Source: Rachycentron canadum
Taxonomy: Eukaryota; Chordata; Actinopteri; Carangiformes; Rachycentridae
DNA: 64,000 nt
NCBI GenBank assembly: GCA_038496675.1
Contig: CM076669.1
Location: forward strand, 10,564,599-10,628,598
Direction: 5' to 3'
A program made the position numbers and the translations under genes. Of the stretch, positions 49,801-62,128 are shown piece after piece; the stretch's first letter is position 1; every line of letters starts with the position of its first letter. The notes beneath the pieces were generated by a model. That model had not been told where the DNA came from and made no database searches. It saw nothing but the letters and a program-made list of their open reading frames with translations.

Positions 49801-50934
49801 AGCACCTCAATTCACACATAAAAACACTTCTTTATTTCGGCCTGTCACATCACATATCCAAATAGCAACAACTGCACTGTTAGACTCCTCTACGGTCTCG
49901 CTGTCTGACCACTTCCTGACTAAATGGCACAAAATCCAATCGCTGCACAGGTTGTGGTGCGAAATGAGACCCAGCAGACTCCTCCTAACATGATCTGTCA
50001 CAGTCTGTTGGAAGGGAGAAAAATATGGAGTAGGGGGGTGGCTCACCTTGATAAGCACAAGAGCCTTTCCTGTTTTTGCATGATTCAAATGTGGATACGC
50101 ACTACAAAGATGTATCTCCTCCCACCAGCCGCATGTTTTTCAAAGGACCCTTCTCCTTTCTTCTCTTCCCCACCCTCCACTCCAACTCCTGCTTCCTCCA
50201 TCAGTGTCACCAATTGCTTTTTTCCAGCCTGCTTTTAAATTAGTCTGTCTCCCCATCTTCGCCTCTCATGTTATTTTCATAGAAGGCAATCCAAAGTGCA
50301 TGTTAATTCAAATATGGGATCACTGTCCCTCACAAGAGATAGTGGACAGAAAGCAATTGGAGCCCAAGAACAGGATAGAGACGTCTGGCAGACAAGCTCA
50401 AAATGTGTTTCCTGCCGGGACAAGTGACAGAAAATGCAAATAATTTCCATCTCACTTAGCCAGTGTCTAGACGCTGCTCTCCTCATGACTTTGAAGCTAC
50501 AGTACACTTTTCAATAACAATATATTGCAGAGTAGTTGTTTGAATAGCTTTTTTTTCCTTCCCCCTTTCATGGGTCCATGGGTCACCAACTTCATTAAAA
50601 ATGGTGTCATTTATTATGCATCAGAGAAAGTGAAAAACTTCTACTTAAAGATGTGATTAATTTGGAAACGGCTCGCACACCTCTGAGAAGTAATTTACAC
50701 ACATACTGTACACGCACTGAATGAAAAAAAATCCCGGTCCCCAACTCCTTGGCCATGACATGAATCCACAAGCGGCAAGCCTGCGCTTTGGTTACAACCA
50801 TATTGATGAACATCTACATCCAATATGTTGCTCCATTGATTCTTCATTATTCCAGTTCCCAGGACTATTTCAATGTGGCATGGCAGCAAGATGTACACAA
50901 TTAATTTGTGCTTTCTATTAAAACCAAGTCATTA

Positions 50935-51100
50935 AAAGCATGCTGCACAACAATTTATAATTAAAATACCAGCACAAGCGAGAGGTGAAAGTCTCATTAG
51001 CATTGGTGCAATGTGCTGTTGATTTCCTTGACTAATTTAAAGAGCCAGTTTTAGCTGTTACTGTGATGATTTATGTACTGCACATACTGTACGTGTTATC
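50935..51100. promoter_or_regulatory. candidate conserved non-coding element
   Basis: Non-repetitive sequence with TTTATAATTAAAAT, CTCATTAGCATT, GTGCAATGTGC and GACTAATTTAAAG words, i.e. several homeobox-type cores in close spacing. It resembles enhancer-type conserved DNA, but this is a judgement from composition only. Confidence 0.25.
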
Positions 51101-51299
51101 GGCTGACTGGTGAGAGATAGTGACAAAACCACTTTTTTCTTTAATGACAAATAATTGTAGGTACATCAGGGTGTGTGTGTAAGTAAAGCACAAAGGCTGC
51201 ATGTTATTCACTTTATCATATGCAAATTTGGCTGTCTTGATCTTTTTTTTAAGATCCCATGCTATACTTGAAATCTTGAACTTTTGTTTATAACCCTAT

Positions 51300-51457
51300 T
51301 CAAAACCAATGCCATTCGAACCAATCTCAGCAAACCTAGGTGTTGAACATGGTCGACGATACCTGCTAAACATCAGCCCATTAGCACTGTCATGACAAAC
51401 CTGTTAGCATGCTGATGTTAGCATTTTGCAAGAACTGTTGCGATTAGCTTTGCACCA
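51300..51457 (+). repeat. TTAGCATG-type interspersed repeat, copy 4
   Basis: The 3' half of the family only: CAAAACCAATGCCATTC, then ACATGGTCGACGATACCTGC, TAAACATCAGCCCATTAGCA, and CTGTTAGCATGCTGATGTTA to the end. It matches the layout of the copy at 10.33 kb and is in the same orientation. Confidence 0.78.
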
Positions 51458-53141
51458 ATCAAATCTTGCTTGATAAAACCTCAATTTATCAATGTCATTG
51501 ATGAGTGAAGTCAAATTGGCACTGAATTGTTCAAGTATCAGTCTTTTGTCAATATCCGTGAGTGTCCAGTGTCACAGACATAGATCTATGCCATGATAAT
51601 GAGACGCAATTGATTAGCGTTGCTTCTCAAATGAGCCCTTCACAGGGAAATTGAAATAACACAGTCAAACCATAAGGACATGATTAATGATGTTTTGAGA
51701 TTGGGATCTAGTGGTATTTACATAATCAGCAGGGGAGAATTAGTTATTTCCATTGCCGTGTTGTGGATGAGCAGCAGCTCTCCTCTTATGTCAGTCCGAT
51801 TATGTTAACTACTGATTTCTCAAAGGCTTTCATCAAGTGATTGGACAGAAAATGAATAGAGTTTTGAATCAAAGTGAAAATGACTTGGAGAAAACCTTAC
51901 AAATAACCATAATAATTAATATGTATATACATAATCCTAACCATATAGTAGGGACAGAGAGTGGTATTTTTTATGTTAGAGCATAATCACATCAGAATCA
52001 CATTTAATTGACAGTGATCTTGCTACAATACTGCTCAATTCTCATTAGTGCAGGGTAATTTCCACGACATCACCTTGTTCCAATTCAGTCCCATGTGCCA
52101 AGAGACCAAAGCACACATACAGAAATGTGGTAGGAAATAACTAAAACTCTTCTCACTCACAAACCATGTGATCATGCAGGCCTTGATCACTGAGTTTGAA
52201 GCTCATTAAGAAAATACATCTATAGGACCTTTATGGCTATCTCAAGGTTATCCATAACAGATTATTAAAAACGCTTCTCTCATATGTAAAACCTCATTCA
52301 ATATTTGCTTGTGTATAAGGATAAAAATAAGGTTTGAGGAACCACTAACTACAGTTTGGTCCTGTATGTATGTGTGGAATTATTTGTTTGGCACATATTG
52401 GCTAAAGTAAAATAAATATATGTAAATAAATAAATAAATAAGATAAATAAAGATTGCTCCTGAGCACAAGATTTTAGAGTTTATTGCAACACAATTAAAA
52501 GTTACATAGACTTGATTTAAAGGCCACTCCATGATACACTACTTGTGTGATGTCTACCCAGCAAAACTATTACCTCCATCCACCTGACTACTACCATGTT
52601 TGCACTGTTTGGGAAGCTAGTGAACCGTGGAGTGGAAAACAAAGACTTGCGGTGCCAACATAAAAACATGCAATTTGACTGCATGCAGTCATGCTTCATT
52701 GCTTCCAAGAAACTTAATGCAGAGAGTTGAAAACCCCTGTAGTGTGTGTAGTCCAGTAAACACACGTGAGCCATGGGCACACGCAGTAAGAAGTTGTGCC
52801 CTGGGACAACTAAATGCTACTGCATGTCCTCTGCTTGTTCGACCACAAAAGGTCAAGGCGGTATTTATGCACCTGTTTTGTGAGTTAGATGGGAGCTGTT
52901 TGTGCTCTGGGGCACCTGACCGATCGAAATGTGAAATATGAAAATGAAATTCTGTTCATGAATTGATTTACAAGGTTGAGCAGGTATTTCGCCACCCAAC
53001 ACAGAGTAGCTGGATAAATACATACTGTGCTTTGTGCATTTATATGTGCGTGCTGATGTGCATGCTGGCTGCTTTCAGAATTTGTGTGCTCAGAGTGTTG
53101 CATGCATCATACCAGTGCCATGTCCTGTCATTTTTCAGTCA

Positions 53142-53145
<4 letters not shown>
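51458..53145. other. AT-rich unique non-coding DNA
   Basis: The TAAA array at 52413-52451 and a complex AT-rich patch at 51.59-51.66 kb are the only notable points. No gene was recognised. Confidence 0.6.
52413..52451. repeat. (TAAA)n microsatellite
   Basis: Imperfect TAAA/AAAT tetranucleotide units. Confidence 0.85.

Positions 53146-53185
<40 letters not shown>
53146..53185. repeat. (TA)20 microsatellite
   Basis: Twenty uninterrupted TA units. Confidence 0.97.
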
Positions 53186-53189
<4 letters not shown>

Positions 53190-54544
53190 GCTACCAAACA
53201 CACTTTTTAAACATCATCAGTCATGACACAACATCATTTATTTGCCTGTGTTGTATAAAGTCGTAGTAGTAGTGTGTGCTTCGATAAATTTGTGTGGGTG
53301 TGTACTCGCACTGCTCCATTTCTCCATCTGATGCAAGCATCTGTCTTGACATGACAGTGTGCTGCATTGAAGACATGTTTTCTTTAACATGGCAGCTCAC
53401 AGGGGAGACACAGATGGGTTATGACTTTGTAGATGGCCAAGGATGACGATATTCTATTTGACAATTTGCCGCATATCTGCTGTAATCTAATACCTACAGC
53501 AGGCTCCTTTTCATGAAATTTGAATTTTCTTGTCAGTGACGAATTAATCAATTAATTTCATGGTGGCCTACATTTGGAGAAGAAGTTGGTGCGATTCCCA
53601 GATGAGTTTGTTTCCTTGTGAAACTTATAACATGACTTGAACAAAACAGTAGATGAGTACATTTTGACAACCTTAATAAAATATGAGAAGTGTTTTATTT
53701 ACAGTGTCTTCCCTAGTGATCGGTGTGCTATCAAGACTTTTTTGTCTTGTTTTTATTATCATCAAATACACTTCATGTTATAGTCAAACAAATCTACATT
53801 CACATGACTCTTTTCATCAGTGCAGTATGTTCTCCAAAATCACAGATTATTGTACTGTGCATTTATTAAGCAGCTACACCAGCTAATACTTCATTTATGA
53901 ATAAATTTGAAGGTAATGATATAGAATTAAATAAAACAAATGACTCCTGCACTCTGGAGCTTTTAATTGAGACCATGAGGCAGTGCATTTGCGATAACAC
54001 ATTCATGCCAGAGGTAAATAGATGGTACTTTTATGCACAAGCTTGTTTAGCACGACAGCTGTGTTGGATACATTGCTGCATTAAATCAAACTCAATTACT
54101 GCCAACTCATTGCCCCTATGCCCCAAGAGGTGCCTGATGCAAATGCAGAAGTCCACAATCCTTCAGTGTTGCTGTGTATGAATCTTACAATATGTAAGAT
54201 TATATGGGGGCAGATGTAGGCATGATGTGAACTTGCACATAAATCCCATTCAATTACGATGTCTTCCGCAGCTCCTCTGTTACAGTATTTCAGCGTTCTT
54301 TGCTCTTGGGTTTGCTGGGGTGTGCTAAAGATTTGCTCCAATGTGGCCCATAGTGCTGATGTTGTTTTTATGTGCTGCTGCTGTTGCTGCTGTGCTTTTT
54401 GTCACTTTAGAGGGTCAACCAACACACTGTGATATCCGCTCCAGCACTTAGATGCACTATGTTACACTGATGGAGGAGGCTTTTTGGGGACAGCACTACT
54501 GGGATTGGATTTGAGTGGTAACCTCTGAAATGGAACGATGTACG

Positions 54545-54579
<35 letters not shown>

Positions 54580-55035
54580 ATAGTTGAGAATATATTTAAA
54601 GAAGAAAGTGGGGCTTCACTGAATGACAGATGAATGGACAAGAAAAGGACACAAAGGGAGAAGCAATATGTAAAGAGTGTGAGGGCATGAAACAAAGAGA
54701 GGGAATGAAAAGAGAGAAAAAGCTAGAGGACTTGAGACACCCAGACAACCAAATGGAAAAGAGGAGTACCACAAAAACTCCAGCTATGCAGAGGGCCATG
54801 CCACCAGTTTTCTCCTGTGAGACACTGGAGGTGTCTGTCAGGTCAATTAGTACTATTGTGCTTACATTTTCCACCTGACTTCCTTCATTAGTGTTTTTGT
54901 CTGCAGCTTTGAGCCTCCTCGATCTGTCTGCATGTTCAGTAATACATCAAGCCATTCCCTCACACTCTTGGCTTGTGAAAGTAGTTTAGGTTTGCCAAGA
55001 GCCTGACCTACAGGAGGTCACAGCTATCATGCTAT
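53186..55035. other. non-coding DNA with candidate element at 53.93-54.13 kb
   Basis: A small inverted repeat AATCTTACA/TGTAAGATT (54181-54201) is followed by CTG-rich sequence near 54374-54394 and the GT array at 54548-54578. The 53.93-54.13 kb part has TTTTAATTG and CTGCATTAAATC words and resembles conserved enhancer DNA. Overlapping frames of up to 94 codons are not recognisable. Confidence 0.55.
54548..54578. repeat. (GT)15 microsatellite
   Basis: Fifteen GT units. Confidence 0.95.
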
Positions 55036-55197
55036 GGGTTTTTAGCCATACCAGGGGCTTAGTGAGTCTGTCAGTTGGTTGACCAATCTGCCGCTTTGAT
55101 TCAACTATATTTCAACAACTGCCAAATCGATTAAGATAAAAATTTTATACAGATATTCATGGTCCCCAGAGTGTGAATTCTACCAACTTTGCTTTTC
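55036..55197 (+). repeat. TTAGCATG-type interspersed repeat, copy 5 (5' part)
   Basis: Contains CAGTTGGTTGACCAATCTGC, CGCTTTGATTCAACTATATT, CAACAACTGCC and TATTCATGGTCCCCAGAGTG. This is the upstream end of the family. It aligns with the start of the copy at 45.66 kb and with the inverted end of the copy at 23.58 kb. The TAGCATG-rich half is missing here. Confidence 0.78.
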
Positions 55198-56412
55198 TCT
55201 CTCCTGGATTGATTGAGTATATAGCTCAGAACACTAAAACCTCACAGAGCTGCTGTTGTTTCGTTATTTTCTAACATTTTCTAAGCTTTATAGCTGGATT
55301 TGATTAATATTTGAGTAATATTTTCTTAGCGTCTTTCCCCACATATAACATCTTTTGCTGGATGAATGCAAGATACTTTTTGGACGCAACTTTTTTGAGG
55401 AAACAATTTTAATTAATTGCTCCTTTTTTGTGTCTTGTGTGGAACGGTCGTTTAGTCATTTTTACACATTTCTCTGGGTCAGCACATTACATTTTATATA
55501 TTCTCTTATCTCACCAACACTTTAAGTATCAGGAACATAGCTATAGCGGCTTTCTAATCACTGAGAAAATGGGTATTTAATATTGATATTCTATCACTCT
55601 GTAAGATCAATAGAAATATGTACAATCAAGAGCAGGTCTCTGCTTCTTCATTTATAGTCTATAGTTTTATTGATCAACTCTGAATAATCCTGGACTGCGG
55701 TAATTATGAACACTCCCACTGGTCCACTTATGCATGATTCAACAATGGACAGCAATGACATGTTCTATGACGTGTGATGGGAAAGAAGCCAATATGCACT
55801 GTGATGTATGTCAATGAAACACATCAGTCAGAGTCACCTATGGGCTTGATATAAGCTCTTCCACAATGGGAAAACTGATTTATTCATTTGTTTGAGGATC
55901 ACAATCTGCTGCAAAGACATAACTGGTATCTTGATATTCAATGAGCACAACTCTCGCTATCCCCAAGTTGCAGCATCTCACAGTTTGTAGTGATTTAAAA
56001 ACATGTGAAAGGCAGAAAAGCAGAATAACAGCATGAAAGGCAAAGTCATTTGAGTTCTTTAAAGATCGCTGAAAACAACAGAGGTGTGCCTTTTTTAAAC
56101 GCGTGTTTTGATGTGTCGCACTTTGAGCACACATAGAGCGACTGTTTTGTGGGGGCCAGGAGATAAGAGACAGAGAGGTTTGAATGTTTGATAGTGAGGG
56201 AGGGCAGCGATTCCCTTTCAGGTTTGTTTCAGGCCACCTGCTGGGTCCTCCAAACACAGCCCCACATGGCAGATCAAAGCACGGCATCAACGCGTTGTTT
56301 TGGAGGCTTCATAGAATTAGCAGTGTATTTATGCAGCAGAAATGGATCTGACAGCATTAGCAGGGATGTGACTTGAGCTCGTGACAAAAGTCATCTTGTA
56401 ACAGACAGCAAA
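55198..56412. other. AT-rich unique non-coding DNA
   Basis: A 136-codon minus-strand frame (55880-56290) shows no recognisable domain. Nothing else was seen. Confidence 0.55.
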
Positions 56413-56455
56413 GAATTCATTTAGCACTGACTGACAGTCAGTGCTAAATAAATTC
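56413..56455. repeat. 43-bp near-perfect palindrome
   Basis: The left arm 56413-56433 and the right arm 56435-56455 are reverse complements over 21 bases with one mismatch (C at 56418), around a single central A at 56434. The inner 15 bases of each arm (TTTAGCACTGACTG core) pair perfectly. It could extrude as a cruciform. I see no terminal target duplication and no known element family. Confidence 0.95.
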
Positions 56456-56919
56456 GTGTGTACGTAAAGAAAAATGATATCCTCAACAACAACTTTTCTG
56501 GCATTTTTCAGATACAATATTTGACATATATTCCACTGATTATTGAATCAAAAAATGAAACTGAACAGGTCGATGGGGCAAACTGTTTAAATGCCACAGT
56601 AAATATGGAACCATTGTAGTATTTACTCCCTAAACAATGGTTTACTAAGATCTATGTCCATTTGTCTTCTGGTTCCAGTGGACTGCTTTAAGGCCTTACC
56701 AACCTTAACTGAGCGAATAAATCGCCGTCACAGTCTTCAAATGGTGTGATCGCCTGTCACAGCCCTTCACATCAGTTTGCTTTATTGGATGTGGCTCACG
56801 CCTCCAGATATTTATATCTTTTTACAGCCATGTACTGTAGTAGCTAACAAAACAAAAGAGGGAAAAAAAGCAGTGAGGGAGAAAGAAAGAGCCAGGAAAG
56901 CTAGGGAGGCAGCTTGACA
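56456..56919. other. AT-rich non-coding DNA
   Basis: Nothing supportable in this stretch. Confidence 0.5.
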
Positions 56920-57245
56920 AGTAATGGTGTGGAATACAGAGAAGGGATGTGTGGAGCTTTGGCTGGGGACAGCCTCGAGATCCATCTTCCCCTGCTTAAA
57001 GCCCCAGCGCCTGGGTAATGGCCGCACGGTGGGTGCTTTCAGAGGTTACAGCGCAGGAGATGAGGGATCTAGGAGTGGAGAGGCCAAACTGAGAGGTGAT
57101 TTCCCCAGTAGAAGCCTCTTCATTTTGGGGGCTGGAGGAGGTGTCGGCATTGCCACTGCTGCCGGAGCCTGGAGGAAAACAAGCAAATTGCTCCCCACAG
57201 GAACAGGGCACCAGCAACAAACTGGATCCGACATGAGAGAGAGTG
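56920..57245 (-). other. GC-rich patch open on both strands, possible exon, unrecognised
   Basis: A local rise in GC is open on both strands (plus 56924-57304; minus 57046-57297 and 56996-57220). On the minus strand a good acceptor-like site (TTGCTTGTTTTCCTCCAG, ending at 57169) would open an exon from 57168 to a stop at 56996, rich in S, T, P, N and E. No donor or family match supports it. The plus-strand frame is equally open, which argues for GC-driven chance or a conserved non-coding element. Confidence 0.15.
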
Positions 57246-60200
57246 TTAGCTGCTCTTCTGCTTCTCTGTTCTTTTTAGTTATTTCTGCACACATCAAACA
57301 TTAATTTCATCTTTTTATCTATTTATCTAGCTATTCCTTTGTTCCTTTAATATGTACATACACAGAGTACATACATTGATCTATACATTTTTGCATTCTT
57401 GGAACTAAAAATAGGTTTTCATTTGGCATAGAACACAAAAAGATATATTGTTACCCACAAAACTTGCAGCTCACATCCCCACACATTTTAATGAGGTCAC
57501 TGCACTGACTAGAATAAACAGAGTGTCAGGCACATGCTAAATGAGACAGCTCAACTGGTGGAGGGAAATATCTCTTCTCGGTCTGGTGTGAAAAACTACA
57601 GGTTCCTTTGTTGCAGGTTTAGATGCAACAGTTTTGAGCAGTGAAGCCAACCTTTATAAAATGTTTGCGATCCACCGTGACAAAGGCATTGGTTCTACAT
57701 TAAAGTCAGAGGTAGTGTATTGGAAGAAGACGAGGCCCGACGTCAAAGCTGTCATCTTGAATTGTGAATGAAGAAGGTAAAGCCTCATGAGTGGAAATAA
57801 TTCAGAGCTGGGTTCGCTTCTGTTTCCCTGATGACGATGGTTGTTGGCGCAAAGCTGTTGTAGCCTCTCAAGCTTTATCCCTTTCAGTGGTAAATTATAT
57901 TGTCAGCTTCTCAACAGCAAGATATGGTCTTCCTTCTTTTATTTTCCCCTCTAAATACTTGAGTGAGATTCAGTCCATTTACCTGAATCAACTTCAGCCA
58001 TCTTCAATTTGTTAAAGGCTCTTTGGCACCCCTGAGTACAGAGGAAGATAATTGAATTGAGCTCATTCTTCTAGCTTATTTCTCATGTTACCTAAAGGGA
58101 CTTGGGGAGGGAAAGCATTCTCAGTAAAAGGCCTTTTTCAATTTATTGCGAAGGATATTCATGAAAGGGAATATGAAAGGCATATGCAAGGTTGGGAGGG
58201 TGGCAGCGAAAGACTGGCAGCTTATTGTTTGTTAGAGATCTCTTGTATGTGGCCACGGGTAGATAAATAACTCTTATCCTGCTGGATGTAGGATCTGATC
58301 CTCAGCGCATCAATTTGAAATAATTCCTTCCTTTAAAAAAAAAAAAAAAAAAAAAAATCAGTTGTCGTGTCCCAACTTCTCATACAGTCAAGAACAGATT
58401 CAGAGATGTGGGCTTCGCTTCACATTTTTATCTTTTATAATCTTCATCAACAATTAGTTGGTTTGTTGGCTAAACAAGATATTTAAAAAGGATTGCTTGT
58501 TTTTGCCCTTTATAAAGACGTTCATTCTCAGTTCACAAACCCACTGGTGCTGACTGCTAAGGTCAAAATGGCCTGCATGGGTAGCTGAGTATGAATCAAG
58601 GGTTAGGGCTACCACCTAGCTTCTTAAACACCAGTCAAAACCCAATATACCTCAAGTATCACTCAATATTTTAGTCATCCTCACCAGGATCTCTACATTA
58701 AGAACTGAACAGTAGATTGTCCTGTCAGTCTGTGAAACTATAACCAAAGGTACAGTAGCATTAGCTTTATTTATCAGATGTCATTTAACAGTTTGTTGTC
58801 ATTAGCTTCAGATGAAAACTACATAGCTGTCACTCAATGTCATGGCACATTTGAATATAATAATTAGTGTGATATATCTAACATTTTTGTCAGTGGCATA
58901 AACCCTAATAAGAAGTATCAATTACCTCTTCCAATTTTTCATTCATGTTATAAGTGTAATTCTAAACAATTTTTTGTGTGTAATGTAACATTTGATTCCC
59001 TCAAACTGTATTATTTAAATCATACATTTGACACAACAATCTCCTGTGTTAGTTTTGGGGAATGCATTACTTGCATATAACTCAACACACAGAGCGCTGC
59101 CCTTTCAGCCATTTTTAATTGATGTCGATATACCAGAGGGGCATTTAGGATTAAATTAGTCCACTGAAAACGAGAATTAGAATTTTAAACTGTGAAAACC
59201 ACTGTAAGAATCAGTGAAACAGTCGTGAGCCTTGGGCCTCTCTTAAATGTGTGAAATGAATATTATATAAAGGCATAAAATATCCTTATTAGAGCAATAT
59301 TAAATTGAATTACTAATAGAAATAGTAATAGATTAAAATAGACACCACATTTAAAGGGAGATCCATGTTTTCTATGACATGTGAAATCCACCAGAACATA
59401 GAGCAGAAGTCTTCAATAGTACATTACAGATAAGAAAAGCTCTCCAAAAGAAGCAAGCTCACTGTTAATTTCTAAGCTGCTGCAGCGTTTTGACATGCCT
59501 TCCCAAAACTGTTGACACATTCTAAATTAAAATCATCGCTCTGCTTTCTTTCTTATGAAGTAATACTTCATTAGCTATGATTGTTCATCCATGCCATGAA
59601 TACAAAGGATTATTCCCTGCAGAATAACAAAGGACCTCTTTTGCCTAAGAACCATGGAAGATAAAAGGGTAAAGCCTTTAATGAATTAGTGTGGATAAAA
59701 TCGACAGCGTATGTGTACTTGCACAGTAAGTAAAATTCAATTATTAAAACTAAATAAAAAAAAAATGCAATATGAAATCATGGGAGAAAAAAAACACGCT
59801 GTTGTAAGAGCTTTAACATCTCGTTTTACTTTGCTATGAAGTGAAGAAACAATTTTTATATTCTTTTAAATTATGTTTTTGATGTGTACATGTACATATA
59901 AATATGTATCTATGTAAATGTGTTTTTCTGTCCAACTATTTTTGTTTTCATCCTGGCATTGGTTTTCATTTCCTCAATGTGGTTTGGGTGGAGCAAGGGA
60001 AAATATTCCCTGCTAAAAGAGATGGAAGTCTTTCTGGAAACAATATATCAGCCAGATTGCCACAATGCTGGGCTGTCAATCAGTTTGTGTCTTTACCAGC
60101 ACAGCAGCAAAGTCTGCAGCTTCCAATACTCCCTATCACATCATCCGCTACAGTACATCCCTATGAAGATAGTCGTTTTGATGTATGTGTGTGATAGGAG

Positions 60201-61437
60201 GGGCTGATGTTTGTGTGAAGGGAGTTGACTCCTATCTGAATGGGTCATGGCTATGTTGTTGTATGTCTTCTGCAGGGCGACTTTTAAGGCTTATATTGAA
60301 ACAGTAAAGGGGACATATTGACTGCAACCACTGACACTGTGCACACACAGATTGCCTATATTTCACCTGACTGAGACATTATAGTGGCTGTGCGGCAGAG
60401 GTTGTTGCAGTAGCCTTGCTGTGACAGTCTTGAGTGACAGTGGCAATGTGTGCTTACACACAGACCCAGGGCAGATGGACACAGACAGACAGACAGAGCA
60501 ACAGAGGGAAGTAAGCGAGAGAGAGAAAGCAGCTAAGGGTAAATTCAGCACCATGGACAGCCACCATCAGACATTTCTCAAGGAGATAAATCACTTATAG
60601 CTGGCAAAGCCAGTGCTGTATAAACACACTGGTTTGAAATGTCACTATAATAGGATTGCTTTCACAAGTCCCAAAGTCTGGTGCTGGTTTCTTCCTTTCT
60701 CTTTAATTATTCTTCTCAAACTTCCCAACACTATCTGAAACTGATAGTATTGGTTTTATGAGATGCATATATACCTGCATCCTGCCTGTGTCCTGACAGC
60801 AACTCGTTTCATTCTGTCTACCTTTTAGTTTTTAGGCAAAATACACATTGTCTTCCATTGCAATGGAAGCAGTACAATCCTAATTGTTATAAACTCAAGC
60901 TGTACAGTGTGAAGTGATCTGAGTGATTGGTGATGCATGTTTTGCCCTGAGGCTTACCATGGCCTTAAAAAGTCATTCCACTGTTGTTAGATTTTTCATT
61001 ACTTCTGGCAAATCCCAGCAGTGGGCTGGTGATATGGGACACTGCAGGTCCTCCATTGTAGTGATTTCATTACAGGATCAGCTCAACCATGAATAAGTTA
61101 CATTGTCTTACATCATCCTAGTATTGTGTAAATTATTAGTCAATTGCTGCTTTCTACTCCTACATGTAAGAGGTGCACAACACCTAGAGATGAGATTTGA
61201 AAACCTGAAAACTAGAGCTGGTATTGGTCTTATTTGACTCTTGACAAGAGAGCAAAGATGCATATATCCCAATTATTGAATTATTCCTCCACTTTGGTTT
61301 ACATTGTGCATGAATGTAACATGTTCTGGATTTAATGTTGGTTTAATCAAATTATCCAAGGGGAAGGGCAGTATGCCAGCATGTAAAGGTGCTGCATGGT
61401 TTCGGATTGAGGGAATGCCCACAACTTATTTTTTAAC
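57246..61437. other. AT-rich unique non-coding DNA
   Basis: Contains poly-A at 58335-58357 and a perfect 18-base palindrome CTTCCATTGCAATGGAAG (60852-60869). Frames stay under 97 codons and are unrecognised. Confidence 0.6.
58335..58357. repeat. poly-A tract (A23)
   Basis: Homopolymer of 23 A, no associated element recognised to its left. Confidence 0.95.
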
Positions 61438-61455
61438 CTGGTGCCCCCTAGTGGG
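61438..61455 (-). promoter_or_regulatory. CTCF-like binding motif
   Basis: The minus strand reads CCCACTAGGGGGCACCAG. This matches the established vertebrate CTCF core (CCASYAGRKGGCRSY) at every position. The motif lies on the minus strand. It sits in otherwise plain sequence, although fish repeats with GTGCCCCCTAGTGG-like words exist, so it may be repeat-borne. Occupancy is not shown. Confidence 0.55.
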
Positions 61456-62090
61456 TTATCCAATCCATGGATGATGAGGTAGACGAGTCAATAATAGTCA
61501 AACATCTGTGGATCTACAGAGATATGCACTTTTTACATTCTGACTACCTTTGCAGTTAAAGTGAAATGCTGCAGTAAGCAACCGTTATGGATGCCCATTT
61601 CTGAAAATATTTGCATTAGATATGTGTGGCTGTTTCTCTATAGAATTTCTATAATAACTAGTACATCTTTGCTTAGCTTGGTTTTGTTTTTGTGGTGCAC
61701 TAAGGGTTGATCAGCTCCTGGTGATATATTCCCACCCTGCACCAACTTGATCCTTCTTGACATAGTTTACTGCTGACGAAAAGCTATTTTACATGGTCTG
61801 AGGTTGCACTACTTGGAAACGGTGCTATACTCACCACTGCTGCACTCTCTGTTTCACTTTTGCTCGCCCAACATTTGATCCATAACACCACTCTGTTTTT
61901 AATCAGAGCTTTCAAATTTGACCTTGACTTAAATCCATCAAGCTGACATTTTGGGTGAAAACAGGGGCTCGATGGCAGCCTCAAAAATCCAATGATCAGC
62001 TCTTACATGAGCTCACAGAGGGCACAATTCTCTGTACTTGGAGCATTATAATTACAAGCTGGTTCCATTTGCACCCCCCTCCCTGCACCT

Positions 62091-62128
<38 letters not shown>

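Larger units (their letters stand above)
46026..51299. other. non-coding DNA, Z-DNA-prone tract, candidate element
   Basis: 46.3-46.6 kb is GC-richer and is followed by a 90-codon frame (46540-46812, plus) with a hydrophobic N-terminus but no known family. A 132-codon minus frame (47391-47789) is likewise unrecognised. A G-rich segment lies at 49543-49559. The candidate element at 50935-51100 is listed separately. Confidence 0.6.
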
